A stretch of DNA of 64,000 nt, from positions 6,882,001-6,946,000 of the forward strand of contig JAPYXD010000555.1 of assembly GCA_030998225.1 (NCBI GenBank), read 5' to 3'. Every line of letters starts with the position of its first letter. Within the stretch, counting starts at the first letter, position 1. A program made the position numbers and the translations under genes. A model generated the notes under the pieces. The model did not search any database, was not told the origin of the DNA, and saw nothing but the letters and a program-made list of their open reading frames with translations. This DNA is from Diplolepis rosae (taxonomy: Eukaryota; Arthropoda; Insecta; Hymenoptera; Diplolepididae). This document shows, in pieces, positions 35,152 through 46,858 of the stretch.

Positions 35152-35672
35152 TTTTCAATATTAATGTTAGAGGCAAAAATAAAATCCGTTTTTAATGACT
35201 CGGAAGCTACTGGTTATGATTTTTAAATTCAGTATCCATGGGTTGAAATGTATTCAATTGGTTTTTTTTTAACGTAAAAGATTATTCTGAATAATATTCT
35301 GTGTAACTTAAGTATTGGCGCAAAAATTTTGAGAGCTGAAGATTATGCTGAATTTTTATTGGCATTCAAATTAATGGCCTTGTACCCTTTTCTGACTAAT
35401 AAACGCACTTTTATAAGATAATATAATAATATATACTAATAGGTTCATGTAACAAAAATTTGGTTGCATTATTACAATTAATAATTATACTATTATTATT
35501 ATTATTATACATTAATTTACATTGATATACAGAGTCATCAATGATTGGTTGTTTCAAACAACATTTTGTGTAGACTGAATAATTTGGTATATATTTAACC
35601 GAAAGTTTCAAGATCAATCAACGTTTTTTTAAATTTTTTATGTTTTGAATTGGATGGGCCTTTGCTCCTGTA

Positions 35673-36328
35673 CACCCAGAAAAGAGTTTCTTTGATAAAA
35701 AAAAAATTTTTTTTTTCCTAACGTGTCCGCCATTTTGTTATTTATGCATATATATTCAAAATTGCGGTTTGGGTCCTAGCCAGTGTCTTACTTAATCTAA
35801 AACTATTTGAATTTTTTGTTTCAGATGGTCCGTCTCCAAGATTTCATCAACAGCGCAGACATATCTACTTTTTGATGAGTTACGTTTACCTGATGTTTTT
35901 ATATATAAAAAATGTATTAAAAAATTAAATAAAATTTTTTAAGTAATTTATGAGTGTATTCATTAGGCCCAACAAGTCTTATATCAATAATTATAATAGC
36001 AACCTCCAAAAAAATTCATGAAAATAGCCTTTTTTTCAAGCGCCTAAACTAGAATGACCTCTCAAAGAAAAAATGTTCTTCTTTCAAAGTAATATAATCA
36101 ATTAAATTATTTCCTGAGTTTTTGCCACTATTGTATTTGAATAAGAAAAATATTTTTTCAAATAAAATAAATAATCTTTTTTTTAAATTTTCATTTAAAA
36201 CAGGCTAAAAACGTGATTTCTTAAAATCAAATAAATTTGTATTTGTTTTAAAGGTATTTAAACTTCAAATTAAAGAAGTGAAGTTGAAAAACAATTTCTT
36301 GCATTCAAATAAAACTTTTTTTTGTGTG
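35673..36328. mobile_element. CACCCAG-ended element, TA flanks
   Basis: CACCCAGAAAAGAGTTTCTTT and an inverted CACACAAAAAAAAGTTTTA bound 656 bp with TA on both sides. The body is shared with 60003-60450. Confidence 0.55.
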
Positions 36329-36587
36329 TAGAAATACAATTTTTCTGTGTTAATCTTTTGCGGTCAAGCGGTTTTTCAAGTGCACATCCGCTGAGTCGAA
36401 CAAATTATGTTGAAGAAAGCGATATCATCAACTAGAGCGTTAAATATATGAAGTTAATTGAAAAATAATTTGTTCAATGGAATTTGAGACTTTATTAAAT
36501 AACAATAATAGTTATTATTAATAGTGGTTGGTTTTTAACTTGGCTTTAGGGTACAGAAATAATGTAACTCAGTTTCATTTTTTTACT

Positions 36588-36625
36588 CCAAACGTTTCGA
36601 CTCTAATTGAAGTCCTCATCAGTGT
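36588..36625 (-). ncRNA. Hammerhead-like motif, family A, inverted partner
   Basis: On the minus strand the exact core CTGATGA is followed by one extra G, a short stem (GACT with AGTC around an 8-base loop) and GAAACGTT. Stem I is only CA with TG. About 110 bases around it are a near-exact inverted copy of the region at 38400-38520, ending in the words CCTAAAGCCAAGTTAAAAAC. The pair bounds 1.8 kb. Confidence 0.55.
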
Positions 36626-36920
36626 TTTTTATTTCTAAAATACAAAAGAAATGTTTGCCAGGGCTGGTCAAACTCTAATGGATGAGGTGTCCTGGTAGCT
36701 TAGTTCATGTGCACAGTTGTACGCGGCGCTAGTTGTAGCAACCGGGCGGAGTGCGGCTAGAGGAACTGGCTTCGTATAAGTTCCGCCATTGTTGTTTACA
36801 AGTATTCAACAATTCATTACGCGATTGCGCGTTATCATGAATAAAAACAACGATGGATAGAAGCTTGCGCGAATTCCTACTTGTCGAGGTTAGAATACCT
36901 TCAAGTAGTGGAAAGGAACT

Positions 36921-37386
36921 TTTTTATGTGCCTCCGGTGCGGGAACTCGTTTTTCCGTTACAGCTAAGAGTAACGGAATGTTGTGTATTCCCTTACAGAG
37001 GAATATAATGTAAAAGTTGAACTGCGCATGCGCATATAGTCTTACAGCGGAGCAGATCAGCAGAAGATCGATAAAATCAAAATGGCTGGGACTAGTCGCG
37101 AAATATCAAGTGTAATGACTAGCGCCGCAAACAACTACAATACTAGATTAGATTCAAGTGTACGCATAAAAACTCGTATCCGCACCGAAGTCACATAAAA
37201 TAGAATACGTGCCAATGCACACAATTCGGGAAATTACGAGACTCGCGACAATGCTCGCAGGACTGATCGCGTCTCGGCTATACTTCAACTACACCTCACC
37301 TACGCCTTGACTTCGATATCCTGCGAGCATTGTCGCTCGTCACGCAATAACCCTCATTGTGCACCTAGGCACGTAATATACTATTG
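36921..37386. mobile_element. GTGCCTCCGG element, copy 2
   Basis: Same ends and body as copy 1, with many substitutions, inside the family A inverted pair (36527-38522). Confidence 0.6.
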
Positions 37387-37907
37387 TTTGTCATCGACAT
37401 TTCGATGAACAATATTTCTATCAAAACAGAAATGGTGCCTTTCTATTAAAGTTCGATTTTTTTTCAATTTTGAAATCAAAAGTCGTATACCTAGGTCCGC
37501 CTGTATCTTCTTTACCATTTCCAAAATTTAGAGACAAAATTTTATGTACTTTAGACAGAAACATGTAGAAACCTAAGGTCAATAAAATTTGCTAGTTTCC
37601 TAAGTATCACATACCCATAAGGCTCACAGTTCGTTGTGGTGGAAAATATTCTGTATATCTTGTGAAAATAAAAATACAAATTACAGATATTTTGGATTTT
37701 TACTTATTACGACAAAACCAACATTTTATGCAAAGTTGTGAAAATTTAATTCAAGAATGAGAAGATGATATCAAATTCTCATTCTTGAATTACATTTTCA
37801 AAATTTTATATTAAATCTTCAATTTCCTTTTATTTATATTCTCTGCAAAACATTTAAAGAACCTACGTATGCATGTATGTGCACTAAAACGTGCACTAAT
37901 AATGGTA

Positions 37908-38158
37908 CAGTCAAGTCTCGTTTATTTCAAGTCCCGTTTATCTCAAGTCGAGCATCTCGTTTATTTCAAGTTCCCCTCCACGCCCCACTATCTCACTGTC
38001 ACGTGACACTCTGAGTAGCGCTCGGAAGAAGTGAGAAGAGTGGGGGCGAAGTGCATTCAGTTGGTATGGCAACAGAGGTAGCGGTTGGAACCCCTCGCGA
38101 CTTGAAATAAACAAGACTCTGTCATTTTGGGATTCTTGAAATAAACGAGACTTGACTG
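37908..38158. mobile_element. CAGTCAAGTCTCG-ended element, TA flanks
   Basis: CAGTCAAGTCTCGTTTATTT and an inverted CAGTCAAGTCTCGTTTATTT bound 251 bp with TA on both sides. The ends are near-identical, so this is a recent insertion. CAGT ends with TA duplication suggest a pogo-like (Tc1/mariner superfamily) non-autonomous element. The centre is unusually GC-rich. Confidence 0.8.
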
Positions 38159-38419
38159 TAGTTCATATGCACAGTTGTACGCGGTGCTAGTTGCTAATCG
38201 TTCACCATCTATGCATTAGGTTTGCACGGCCTAATGTTTGCTAAAATATTATACATATGAGCCCTACTTTGGTGTCAACATTGGTAATGTACAAAGACTA
38301 AAAATGAACACTTTTTGCACAACAATATACCAACACCTTACACAAACCATATGAAAGTTCTTAAGAATAACAATTAAATAATAGCAGCAAATATTTTTTT
38401 GATATTTTAGAAATAAAGA

Positions 38420-38457
38420 TCACTGATGAGGACTTCAATTAGAGTCGAAACGTTTGA
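38420..38457 (+). ncRNA. Hammerhead-like motif, family A
   Basis: TCA pairs with TGA as stem I around an exact CTGATGA, an extra G, a GACT/AGTC stem II and GAAACGTT. The flanking sequence to about 38522 is shared with the inverted copy at 36527-36640 and partly with 51763-51845. The layout (core, palindromic ACGU, then a conserved tail) is that of Penelope-type terminal repeats. No reverse transcriptase ORF lies nearby. Confidence 0.55.
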
Positions 38458-38682
38458 AGGACAAAAATGAAACTCTGAGTTACATTATTTCTGGACCCTA
38501 AAGCCAAGTTAAAAACCAACCACTATTAATATTATTGAGTGTTGATATAAGCGAGCTATTTAATGATTATTATTTTAGAATGGAATATTTTAAGTTTCCT
38601 ATTGGCGTTACATGGAGGAGGGTCTACTTCCCCATGGAGGGTGATAGGAAACATAACTTTTTCTCTTTTTTATAGAATTTCA

Positions 38683-38721
38683 GCCTTGAATAGGGTGCTG
38701 GAAGAGCACCGAAACGTCGGC
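38683..38721 (+). ncRNA. Hammerhead-like motif, family C
   Basis: GCC pairs with GGC as stem I, and a perfect GGTGC/GCACC stem II with a 7-base loop precedes GAAACGTC. The core strand reads TTGAATA instead of CUGANGA, with two changes, followed by the same kind of extra G. Hairpins ending GCACCGAAACGTCGG are typical of insect Penelope-like repeats. It lies 230 bases after the family A copy, in the same orientation. Confidence 0.5.
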
Positions 38722-39600
38722 AAGTAGTTTTATTTTTAATTTTTTGTTTATGTAAATGGTGGTGGGTAATAAAGTCAAAAGAGGACGAAAGAAAGAAAAA
38801 GAAGGAAGGGGTTTTGGAAGATTGCCTTCTTTTTTGTTTGTTTTCTCATGGTTGTTTGATTGAGGTTTGGTGATTTTGGCCCAAATTTGGTCGTGTTTTT
38901 TATGTTTTGAGGATTCGAGTTCGGACATTTGTCCGCAAAGGGTTAAATTTAACACATAGAATATATTATTATATTATCAAGTGGAAAATATAATTATAAC
39001 CTTGAAGATTTGTTTTCCAAGCTTCCCTGATAAAATCTTGGCCTTGACAATGTTTTGACAAGAAAAAATAGAAACAATCAGCGTAAGGGACTTGCATTAA
39101 TTTATCGCAAGCAACAGTGCTTGGATTATGCAGATTTAATTGAAGGAAAAACAAGGTTCTGCTGAATAATGATTTTAATGATCGTGCGATTATAAAGCAG
39201 GCACGAGGTGCTGCGTTGTGATTCTTGTTGAGCATGGAACTGTGGGAAAAGAGAGTTTTGAACTAGGTTTGATCCAAATGGTTCTCAAGCAAAGCTTTTG
39301 TTATCTTCAGTCTTTACTACCATTGACTGAGCTATTTCGTTTGATACGGTGCTTATGTACAGAGAGTTACTATAACGTACCTACCAATCTACTTGTTCGT
39401 ACTTCCGTACGCGCACTTGTGGCTACAGTAGATTAAATCGAAAAATCAAATCCAAAATTGACTTAACTGCTGTGTTTATTCGTTGAAAATGATAGTTTAC
39501 ACTGTGGGAGAGTTCGATATCATTTTATCTATGATCCATATTGAAATTATTTGGAAGTCAATTGATTTGCAATTTCCTTCCATCCTTTTTGTTTATGGCT

Positions 39601-40474
39601 CACCTAGAAAAAAATTTACTTCATGTAACTAAACTATTTTGTTAAATAAACCAAGATATTTGATAAAGTCAAACAAAACCAGGTTCAATCAACTTATATA
39701 TTTGTTTGATTTAAGGTAGTTGATCCACGAAAATTAGACTTCAGGCAAAAATAGATAATTTTGCTTTCAAGAGTAGCAATATTATTATTGAAGGGCTATT
39801 TTGGAAGTGGTAAGATTAATTGCCATGAATAAAATTTTAAAATTCAGAAAAATAATTTTATTAATAAATTTTATTTTTGCCCCAACTTTTTTTCTTATCG
39901 CTTCTTACCAAATTTTTAAAAATTATGCGGTTTTGATAAATTATAAATCACTTTTTCAAGAAAAAGATTCCCTACAACTTAACCATTTCCAATTTTCGGA
40001 AATGAATAAATTATTATCAAATTCAGCAATTTTTTCATAAAAATTTCGTTTTGGAAAATGTTTTTTTAATGGTTTCAGCCATTAGAGAATTTATTTTAAA
40101 AAATCAGAAACGGTGAAGTTATGGGAAATCTTTTTCTTGAAAAAGTGATTTGTAATTTATTAAAATCGCATAATTTTTTAAATTTGGTAAGAAGCGATAA
40201 GAAGAAAAGTTGGGGCAAAAATAAAATTTATTATTTATTAATAAAATTATTTTTTTGTGTTTCAAATTTGTTTCTTGTAAATTAATCTTTTCTCTTTCAA
40301 AATAGCACTTCAATAATATTATTGTTATTTTTGAAAGCAAAATTATCTATTTTTGCCTGAGGTCTAATTTTCGTGGATGAAAACTACCTTAACCAAATCG
40401 TATATCCAAATAAACCATCTTTGGTTGCATGAAAGAAATTCGTTGGTCAGACTGACCAATTATTTTTCTGAGTG
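39601..40474. mobile_element. CACCTAG/CACTCAG element hosting a TTAA foldback
   Basis: CACCTAGAAAAAAATTTAC and an inverted CACTCAGAAAAATAATTG are flanked by CT on both sides (39599-39600, 40475-40476). Removing the nested 39715-40388 element leaves about 200 bp. Confidence 0.6.
39715..40388. mobile_element. Foldback element, GGTAGTT ends, copy 2
   Basis: Intact TTAA flanks (39711-39714, 40389-40392) and inverted arms give the exact limits of this family. It is nested in a CACCTAG element (39601-40474). Confidence 0.8.
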
Positions 40475-41805
40475 CTCTAATTATTGAAAATCGTATCCTT
40501 CGACGATTAGAGGTTTATTTTAATTTAAATTAGCCAAAATTTAGTTGATTTTACTAGAATTTAACTATAATCTAAATACAAATTGACTAAGAATTATTAA
40601 TTATTATTGATGTCTCTATACTTTTATCTGCAAAATACATTGGATTATTTTCGTCCACAATTTTATTTACTACTTTAATGAGTAAACAAATTTGCCGAAT
40701 TGAACTTTATTTTAAAATTTCTTTTCAAAAGATCTTCTTGTAAATCAATTACAACTTTAATTTTTCAACAGATTTGTAACATTTGTTCGTTTTTCAACAT
40801 TTAATTATGTATTGTGAATCTGAATTTGATAATAAATTGTTCACTTGTCATTAAAAATTGAAATTAAAAAGTTATTTGGGAAAATAATAAAATTGTTACC
40901 CTTTTAACATAATTTATATGGAAGATACCTTTTTTCAATTTTCTTTTTCATTTTGCCGTGTTAAGGTAATTGTCGCGCCAAAAATCATGTCGCTGGAAAA
41001 AAAAAGTTTTTCTATGATTTTAAGACTTGAAATCATATCATCAGTCGTATCTTATGAAAGACAAAGCATTATTTTTTATAATAACAAATTAAAACTTACG
41101 AAAAATAATGCCTTTAATAAGGTTCTTTGTAGTAGAATTTTTCTTTACTAACACTTCTTACCAATTTTTTAAATGTGATAGGATTTACATAAATCATGAC
41201 TTATTTTTTCGGGGAAAATATTTTCAAAAACTCTACTGTTTCCAATTACAAGAATAAAATAATCAGTGGCTTAAATCGTTAAAAAAAATTTTTTTAAAGA
41301 AACATTTTTTTAAATAACTATAATTTGAAGATTTTTTACTTAGTTTCAAAATTAGAAGCTGCATAGTATAGAATATTTTTCCTGAAATAAATAATCCATG
41401 ATTTATGAAAATCCAATCAATTTTCAAAAATTCTATTAGAAAAAACCTTATTAAAACTATTATTTTCCGTACACTGAAAAAAAAAATTCGACGATACAAA
41501 CATAATTGTGGTTCCTTGACCTATATTATATTGGAGATTTACCGAAAACCAAGGTTTGCTTGTATTAGTTCAGCCTGTATGTGTATTCCAAACATATGAA
41601 TTACTATTGCAGCAATATTTTTGATTAGCTGTCAAATACATTTTGTTGAATTACTTAAGAACAATTAGCTATATTCATATGGCTGATAAATCCCAAGCAT
41701 TTCTTTCATTGTATGTATCAAATTCAAACACGACTGATAATATCATTTCAAAACTTAAAATAATAAAAAAAATTATTTTTACTCTTGGCACGACAACTAC
41801 CTTAA

Positions 41806-42427
41806 CCCTTAGCTGCCACACTGGGGTCTTTCGTGGAAAGGCCTCAAACTTTTGGAAATTCTCCCGCTCAATGCCCGAAAATCGAGTTTGTGTTGCTATT
41901 TTGTTTTGAAATGATATTTATAAAATATCTGATGTATTTTTGTTTAATAAAGTCTCTTTTGTTTATAACTAAACTATTTTTATTAATATGTGTTCAAAAA
42001 TAATGTTTATGTCCGAAAAATGCAGTTTCGAAAAACGACTAAAAGTCTCACTTTCATTTTGCAAAATAAATACATTTTTTTAAGCAGACACTATTCTACT
42101 AGTTTTTTATTTAAAGTACTATATTTTAACAATATACAACTAAAATTTTAGCTTCCAAATCTAAAAATTGATAAAGTTATGAATTTTTAAGTAAAAAAAG
42201 TAATTTTTCGGTGTTTTTTGCAAATTATATTTTTTTAAGCGCGTTAAATAATAAAAATTTTGCAAGCCACATAAATCACCTTACAAATTAATTGTTAAAG
42301 ACCAACTATGAATTTTTTCATCTTAAAAAATTAATTAGTTTGCTAAAAATTCATGATTATGTGGTTGGGGTCATGGACGACCTAGTGTGGCCGCTATGAT
42401 TGGCGCCAGAAGTGTGGCAGCTAAGAG
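41806..42427. mobile_element. TTAA-flanked element, CCCTTAGCTGCCACACT ends
   Basis: Ends CCCTTAGCTGCCACACT and CTCTTAGCTGCCACACT (inverted) bound 622 bp between TTAA sites at 41802-41805 and 42428-42431. This is a piggyBac-like layout. No transposase ORF is inside. Confidence 0.8.
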
Positions 42428-43215
42428 TTAAGATTCCTTAAAAAAAGTGTAGGATTACAAAATTTCATACAACTCGATACGACGGTGTATTTTTCATATG
42501 TAACAAAATCCTGTTTATTTAATAGTTTTATCCCATTTTCAAGATTCAATTGGAGGTTTCTCACGGATCTGAGCAGGAGTGTCAGGAAAAATCCGTTATG
42601 GCCATCAGATTGTAGCTCAATTTGCCAACTCTTCATCTTGTAGGAAAAAATAGCTGATCTTGAGCATAATAAGATAAATTATGTGGACAAAGGTCAATGT
42701 TACTTATTTAATAATCATGTTAGAAAAATTGTTGTGCACTTGCATATTCAAAAACCGTTGTGAGAAGTGAAGTATATACCGTATTTTCCTGTTGCCGTTA
42801 GAATAAACAACGTAACTTTGAGTCTATTCTACTTTTGTGCTTTGTTTATTTTAGTTCTTTAAGAATAACGTACACAGTTTCCTGTGCAATCTGCGTATAA
42901 AATCGTATGAATCTCGTTTGCGAAGTAATATCAGACCTTTATGCTATATTTTGTAAGTAATTTAACTCACTGACCTACTAAGCTAGTTAAAAAATGATTC
43001 AACGACATTTGCATTATTTTTGTACAAGATATGGATCAGATTGGACAAAATTTTCGAAAACTTTTTCTTAGAGTTTTTCATTTTAATTTTGTAAAGGGTT
43101 TATGAAAGATGTGACAGACCTGTAAATAATAATAATATCTTTTTATGTAATAAAGAATGCAGACTGACCAACCTCAGACCGAATAGATGTTTATCAAATT
43201 TATTTTCTTTTAAAA

Positions 43216-43659
43216 TGACAACGTTTCGATGCACTCAGAAAAAATATTTGATTGAATCAAAAAAATTATTTGTTTGAAAAACTTTCTTTGGTGTAAAGAA
43301 ATGTTTTGTTTTAATGAAACAAACTTTGTTTGATTCAAACAAAATATCTTCGGGCCAAATAAATATTTGTTCGAATCAAATAAATTTCGGCCTTAAATCA
43401 AACCAATTATATCTTTGACCATATATCAATGCATTAATTTGTTTGTTTTGAAGAAAAATTAATTTGATTCAAACAAATATTTATTTTGTTCAAAGATATT
43501 TTGTTTGAATTAAACAAATTTTATTTCAGCATCTTTTATTAAATTTTATTTCATTTTAAAAAATCATTTCTTTAAATCAAAGAAAGTTTCCAAATCATTT
43601 CCTTTGATTCAATCAAATTTTTTTTCTGAGTGTGACATTATGTCATCCTCTTCAGGTCA
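43216..43659 (-). ncRNA. Hammerhead-like motif, family B, split by an insertion
   Basis: With the 401-bp element at 43232-43632 and one TG removed, the minus strand reads TGAC, CTGAAGA, G, a GATGAC/GTCATC stem II, GAAACGTT and GTCA. That is a 4-bp stem I with a consensus core (N is A). The flanks match the + strand copies at 48776 and 61606. The insertion falls in stem II, so this copy is broken. Confidence 0.5.
43232..43632. mobile_element. CACTCAG element inserted in a hammerhead-like motif
   Basis: CACTCAGAAAAAATATTTGAT and an inverted CACTCAGAAAAAAAATTTGA bound 401 bp with TG on both sides (43230-43231, 43633-43634). The uninterrupted target is present at 48776-48816, confirming the limits. 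Confidence 0.8.
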
Positions 43660-44180
43660 AAGACATTGGTTTCAATAGTGAACTTTATATAATACATACA
43701 ACATTTTTTTTTTATTCATTTTAGACACTTTTTATAGATGAAGATGGTGGTGAATCATACACTCTAAACCTGAATTAGTGAAATAGTCACTGATTATATC
43801 AGTGAAAATGTATCACCTGATGAATCGGAACCCTGCTTTGATTTCACTGAGGAATCAGTGAACGCGCTACGTGAGCATAACTTTTAAATTCGCGAATTCA
43901 AAAGTTACATCTACACGTTACTGCTTTATCGACCATCAAAAAGAGGTTAGATTTTCGACGCACGCGATAACATCATCGTAAATGTGACTTGGTGATTGAA
44001 AGTGCTCTTTGCAATCACGTATAATTATCAGGAGAATCAAAAGTATTCTATTCTGGTTTTATTATTCCCACCTGAAGATTTCACTGATTCAATAAGTGAG
44101 TTCAAGCTATTTCACTGATTCATTAGTCGAATTTTACTGATTCTCAGTGAAAGACTCATAGCTGCTGCCATCAGTGAATA

Positions 44181-46030
44181 CACTGTTAAAAATTTCTATT
44201 GTAATTTTACAATAAATGTAATGGAAGTTTATTACCAAAACGCGATGTACTTTACAATACATGAAAATGTTGCTTTAAAGTACAGTGTTGTAAAATTACT
44301 GCAAATGTATTGTAATTTCACAACATCCAAAAAATGTACATTACAGCATATGTATGGTAATTTTAATATAAATGTATTGTTAAATTGCATTGCGTTTTGG
44401 TAATAAACTTCCATTACATTTATTGTGACAAATTTCGAGAAATATGCTTATGAAATTGTTGATGTTGTAAATTAATGATAGGGATGGTGTCTTAACATCT
44501 CAGTATCGGCAATAATACATTTTTCTTACTACAACAAAATATATTTGTATAATATTTATATAAATCGCACTTTATGAGTCAAACTCAAAGTGTGTTAATA
44601 GAATCAATTTAGTCCTCTCATAATTGTAAAATTTTGTTTCCATTCGTAAATATGTTTCCAAATTTTACACATGTTTAGTCTTTCTATTTTCATTTTAATT
44701 TATTAAAGCAATACAGATATTAGTTTTCAAATTTATTAGTTTCACTTGTTCGACTTTAAAATTAAATATACAAATTTTAAAATGTACTTTAAATTAGTAA
44801 CAAATTTAAAAAGAATTATGATTTACAAGTTCGGGATTTGAAAAGGAATAACATTTCAGAGTCTCATTGAACGAGGATTGAAATTGGAATTTTCCAGATA
44901 AGAATAAGCAAATATTTAAAATAATTGTGCTTTAGCCGGCAGAGAGTTAACCACTAATTCAATTTGAGGTTATCGCATGGCATCGACTGCCTTTCGTTTT
45001 GAAATAGAATGAGACAGAAATGTAGGAAAATTTCTTGATAGGAACTGCTTATCCAGTTACATAAATTAAACTTACCTTGTACGTCGCTTCCAAATCTCAG
45101 TTAAAGATTTTTAACTGTTCCTTCTTAGCAAGAAACCATAAGCGAAACACACCCGGTAAGAAGATAAATCTATTCCTTTTAATCGACTTAGAAAAATGTA
45201 ATGGAAGCGTATTGAGAGGAATTAAAAAGTGGAAAAATACAAAGTAGAGACTAGAAGGGAATAGAATAATGTCATACTTTGAAGACGCAACTGAGAATTA
45301 AATTAACTGAAACTTGGGAAAATGTATTTTTACATAAAAGCTATAAAAAAACATATATATAACATATATTTTGTGGACAGATTAGAAGGAATTAAATTAA
45401 TGGAAAATACAGCATGTAAGTATGGAAGTCAAAAAATTACCATGACAAAAGTATTCAAATTTCCAAACTTATATTGCACAAGAAGCAATAGAAATCATGT
45501 ACGTGCACATATTTTGTGAGTAGATCAGAAAGAATTAAATTAATCGAAAATACAGCATGTAAGAATGGAATTAAAAATAACCATGAGAGATATGTCTATG
45601 CTCAGATTAAGAGGAATTAAAAAAATTGAAAAAATGTTCGCCTGCATGGAATACAACACAACTGGCAATCGTTAAGGAAATAGAAAAGAATTGGTTTCGG
45701 AGATAAACCTATTCTTTCGTTGGGTACTTCTTCCGATGGAAAATTAGCACATTCAAACAAATTAAATAATTCTCATTCTTTCATTTAAGTCTGGAAATAA
45801 TAATTTTTCTGAATTATTTTCTTACCGGGCACTGAAAACCCACGATGACCGACGGTAGTGACCCCCCCAGCAGCGTGACACAATTTTCAACTTCACAATA
45901 CGCGTATTGTAATTCCAAATTTCACTTAGAATTACATTAAAATTATTGTAATTTCACTCTACAATACTCCGATTGTAATTTTACATTACAATTTGTACAA
46001 AAATGTTTGTTACAAAAATTTTTAACAGTG
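44181..46030. mobile_element. 1.85 kb CACTGTT-ended element, TA flanks
   Basis: CACTGTTAAAAATTT is exact at both ends, with TA at 44179-44180 and 46031-46032. The terminal 200 bases on each side are rich in TTGTAATTTTAC words, including a strong hairpin at 44210-44426. It is inserted in the ACTGATTCA composite at 43758-47887. Confidence 0.8.
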
Positions 46031-46046
46031 TAGTCACTGCGAATCA

Positions 46047-46858
46047 CCCATGTGGAAAAATGTTATGGCAGTCTATTGTCTGATCTGGACCAAGTTTGGC
46101 AATGTCCAGATCGGCTAGTCTGGAAGTTCTGGTCTGGCTCAGATCTGGCGCTGGTCAGCATTCCATGACAAAAAAAGTTTATTTGTGGCGAACGAAATTT
46201 TTTTTACAAGTTTTGAAGAATTCATAGGTTAGTAACAAGTTTTTAGAAACATCTATTACGCGAACAGTAATGAGTATCTCCTTTTTGCAAATATCGCTAC
46301 TACTTACTTTTTGATTCCCAAAATTGCGAAGATTAAGTTGTGACAAATCGAATAAACTGTCAAAAGCTTCTGAGCTAGAGCCTTACTGCATTTTTTGACA
46401 CATGAAAAGTGGAATGTTTCTTGTCAAATGCTGATCTATTTTTTAATTAAAAGGCACGTACAAACCCCGTGTATCTAATAAAGAAGAATATAAGAAAAGA
46501 TTGAATTACTTTGAAAGGTTAGGATTTTTAATCGAAATCCATAAATGTTCAATTAAAATGGTTTTTCAACCGAAACTTTATTAACTGACCACCAATTAGT
46601 GGCTAACCAGCCGCGAATTAGTGGCTGACTAGCCGCTGGCTTGTGGATGGCTAGTCGATGACTATTGTCTGACCCGCTGCTGGCTTGAGGCTGAGCAACC
46701 TAAAGCTTGTGGCTGGCCAGTCGCTGAGTAGCGGCTGATCGTACAAAAACATTACAGTTCTCGACAGCCCCAAACCAGGCCTTATAGTTAGCGCTAGAAC
46801 TGGAAACCAGACAGTCTGGTCTGGCGCTGACCAGCGCAATGGAATGTTTCCACACGGG
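46047..46858. mobile_element. CCCATGTGGAA-ended element, CA flanks
   Basis: CCCATGTGGAAAAATG and an inverted CCCGTGTGGAAACATTCC bound 812 bp with CA on both sides. Its subterminal parts repeat CTGGTC and GGCGCTGGTCAGC words, and GTGGCTGGCTAG-like words fill part of the middle. It is the second insertion in the composite at 43758-47887. Confidence 0.7.

Larger units (their letters stand above)
36527..38522. repeat. Inverted pair of family A Penelope-like ends with 1.8 kb between
   Basis: Terminal words GGTTGGTTTTTAACTTGGC and their complement bound the block. Between the arms are the GTGCCTCCGG element (36921-37386), the CAGTCAAG element (37908-38158) and a direct repeat of about 35 bases, TTCATGTGCACAGTTGTACG near 36703 and a close match near 38161. 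The direct repeat begins near a tRNA-like TCCTGGTAGCTTAGTT (36690). No reverse transcriptase or GIY-YIG domain is seen, so any Penelope element here is only terminal pieces. Confidence 0.6.

Noticed and set aside
38969..39235. 88-codon minus-strand ORF considered as a retroelement fragment
   Set aside because: No reverse transcriptase, integrase or GIY-YIG motif could be seen.
44221..44414. Two near-identical 60-codon ORFs on opposite strands
   Set aside because: They arise because 44210-44426 is a palindrome; both strands read the same sequence.
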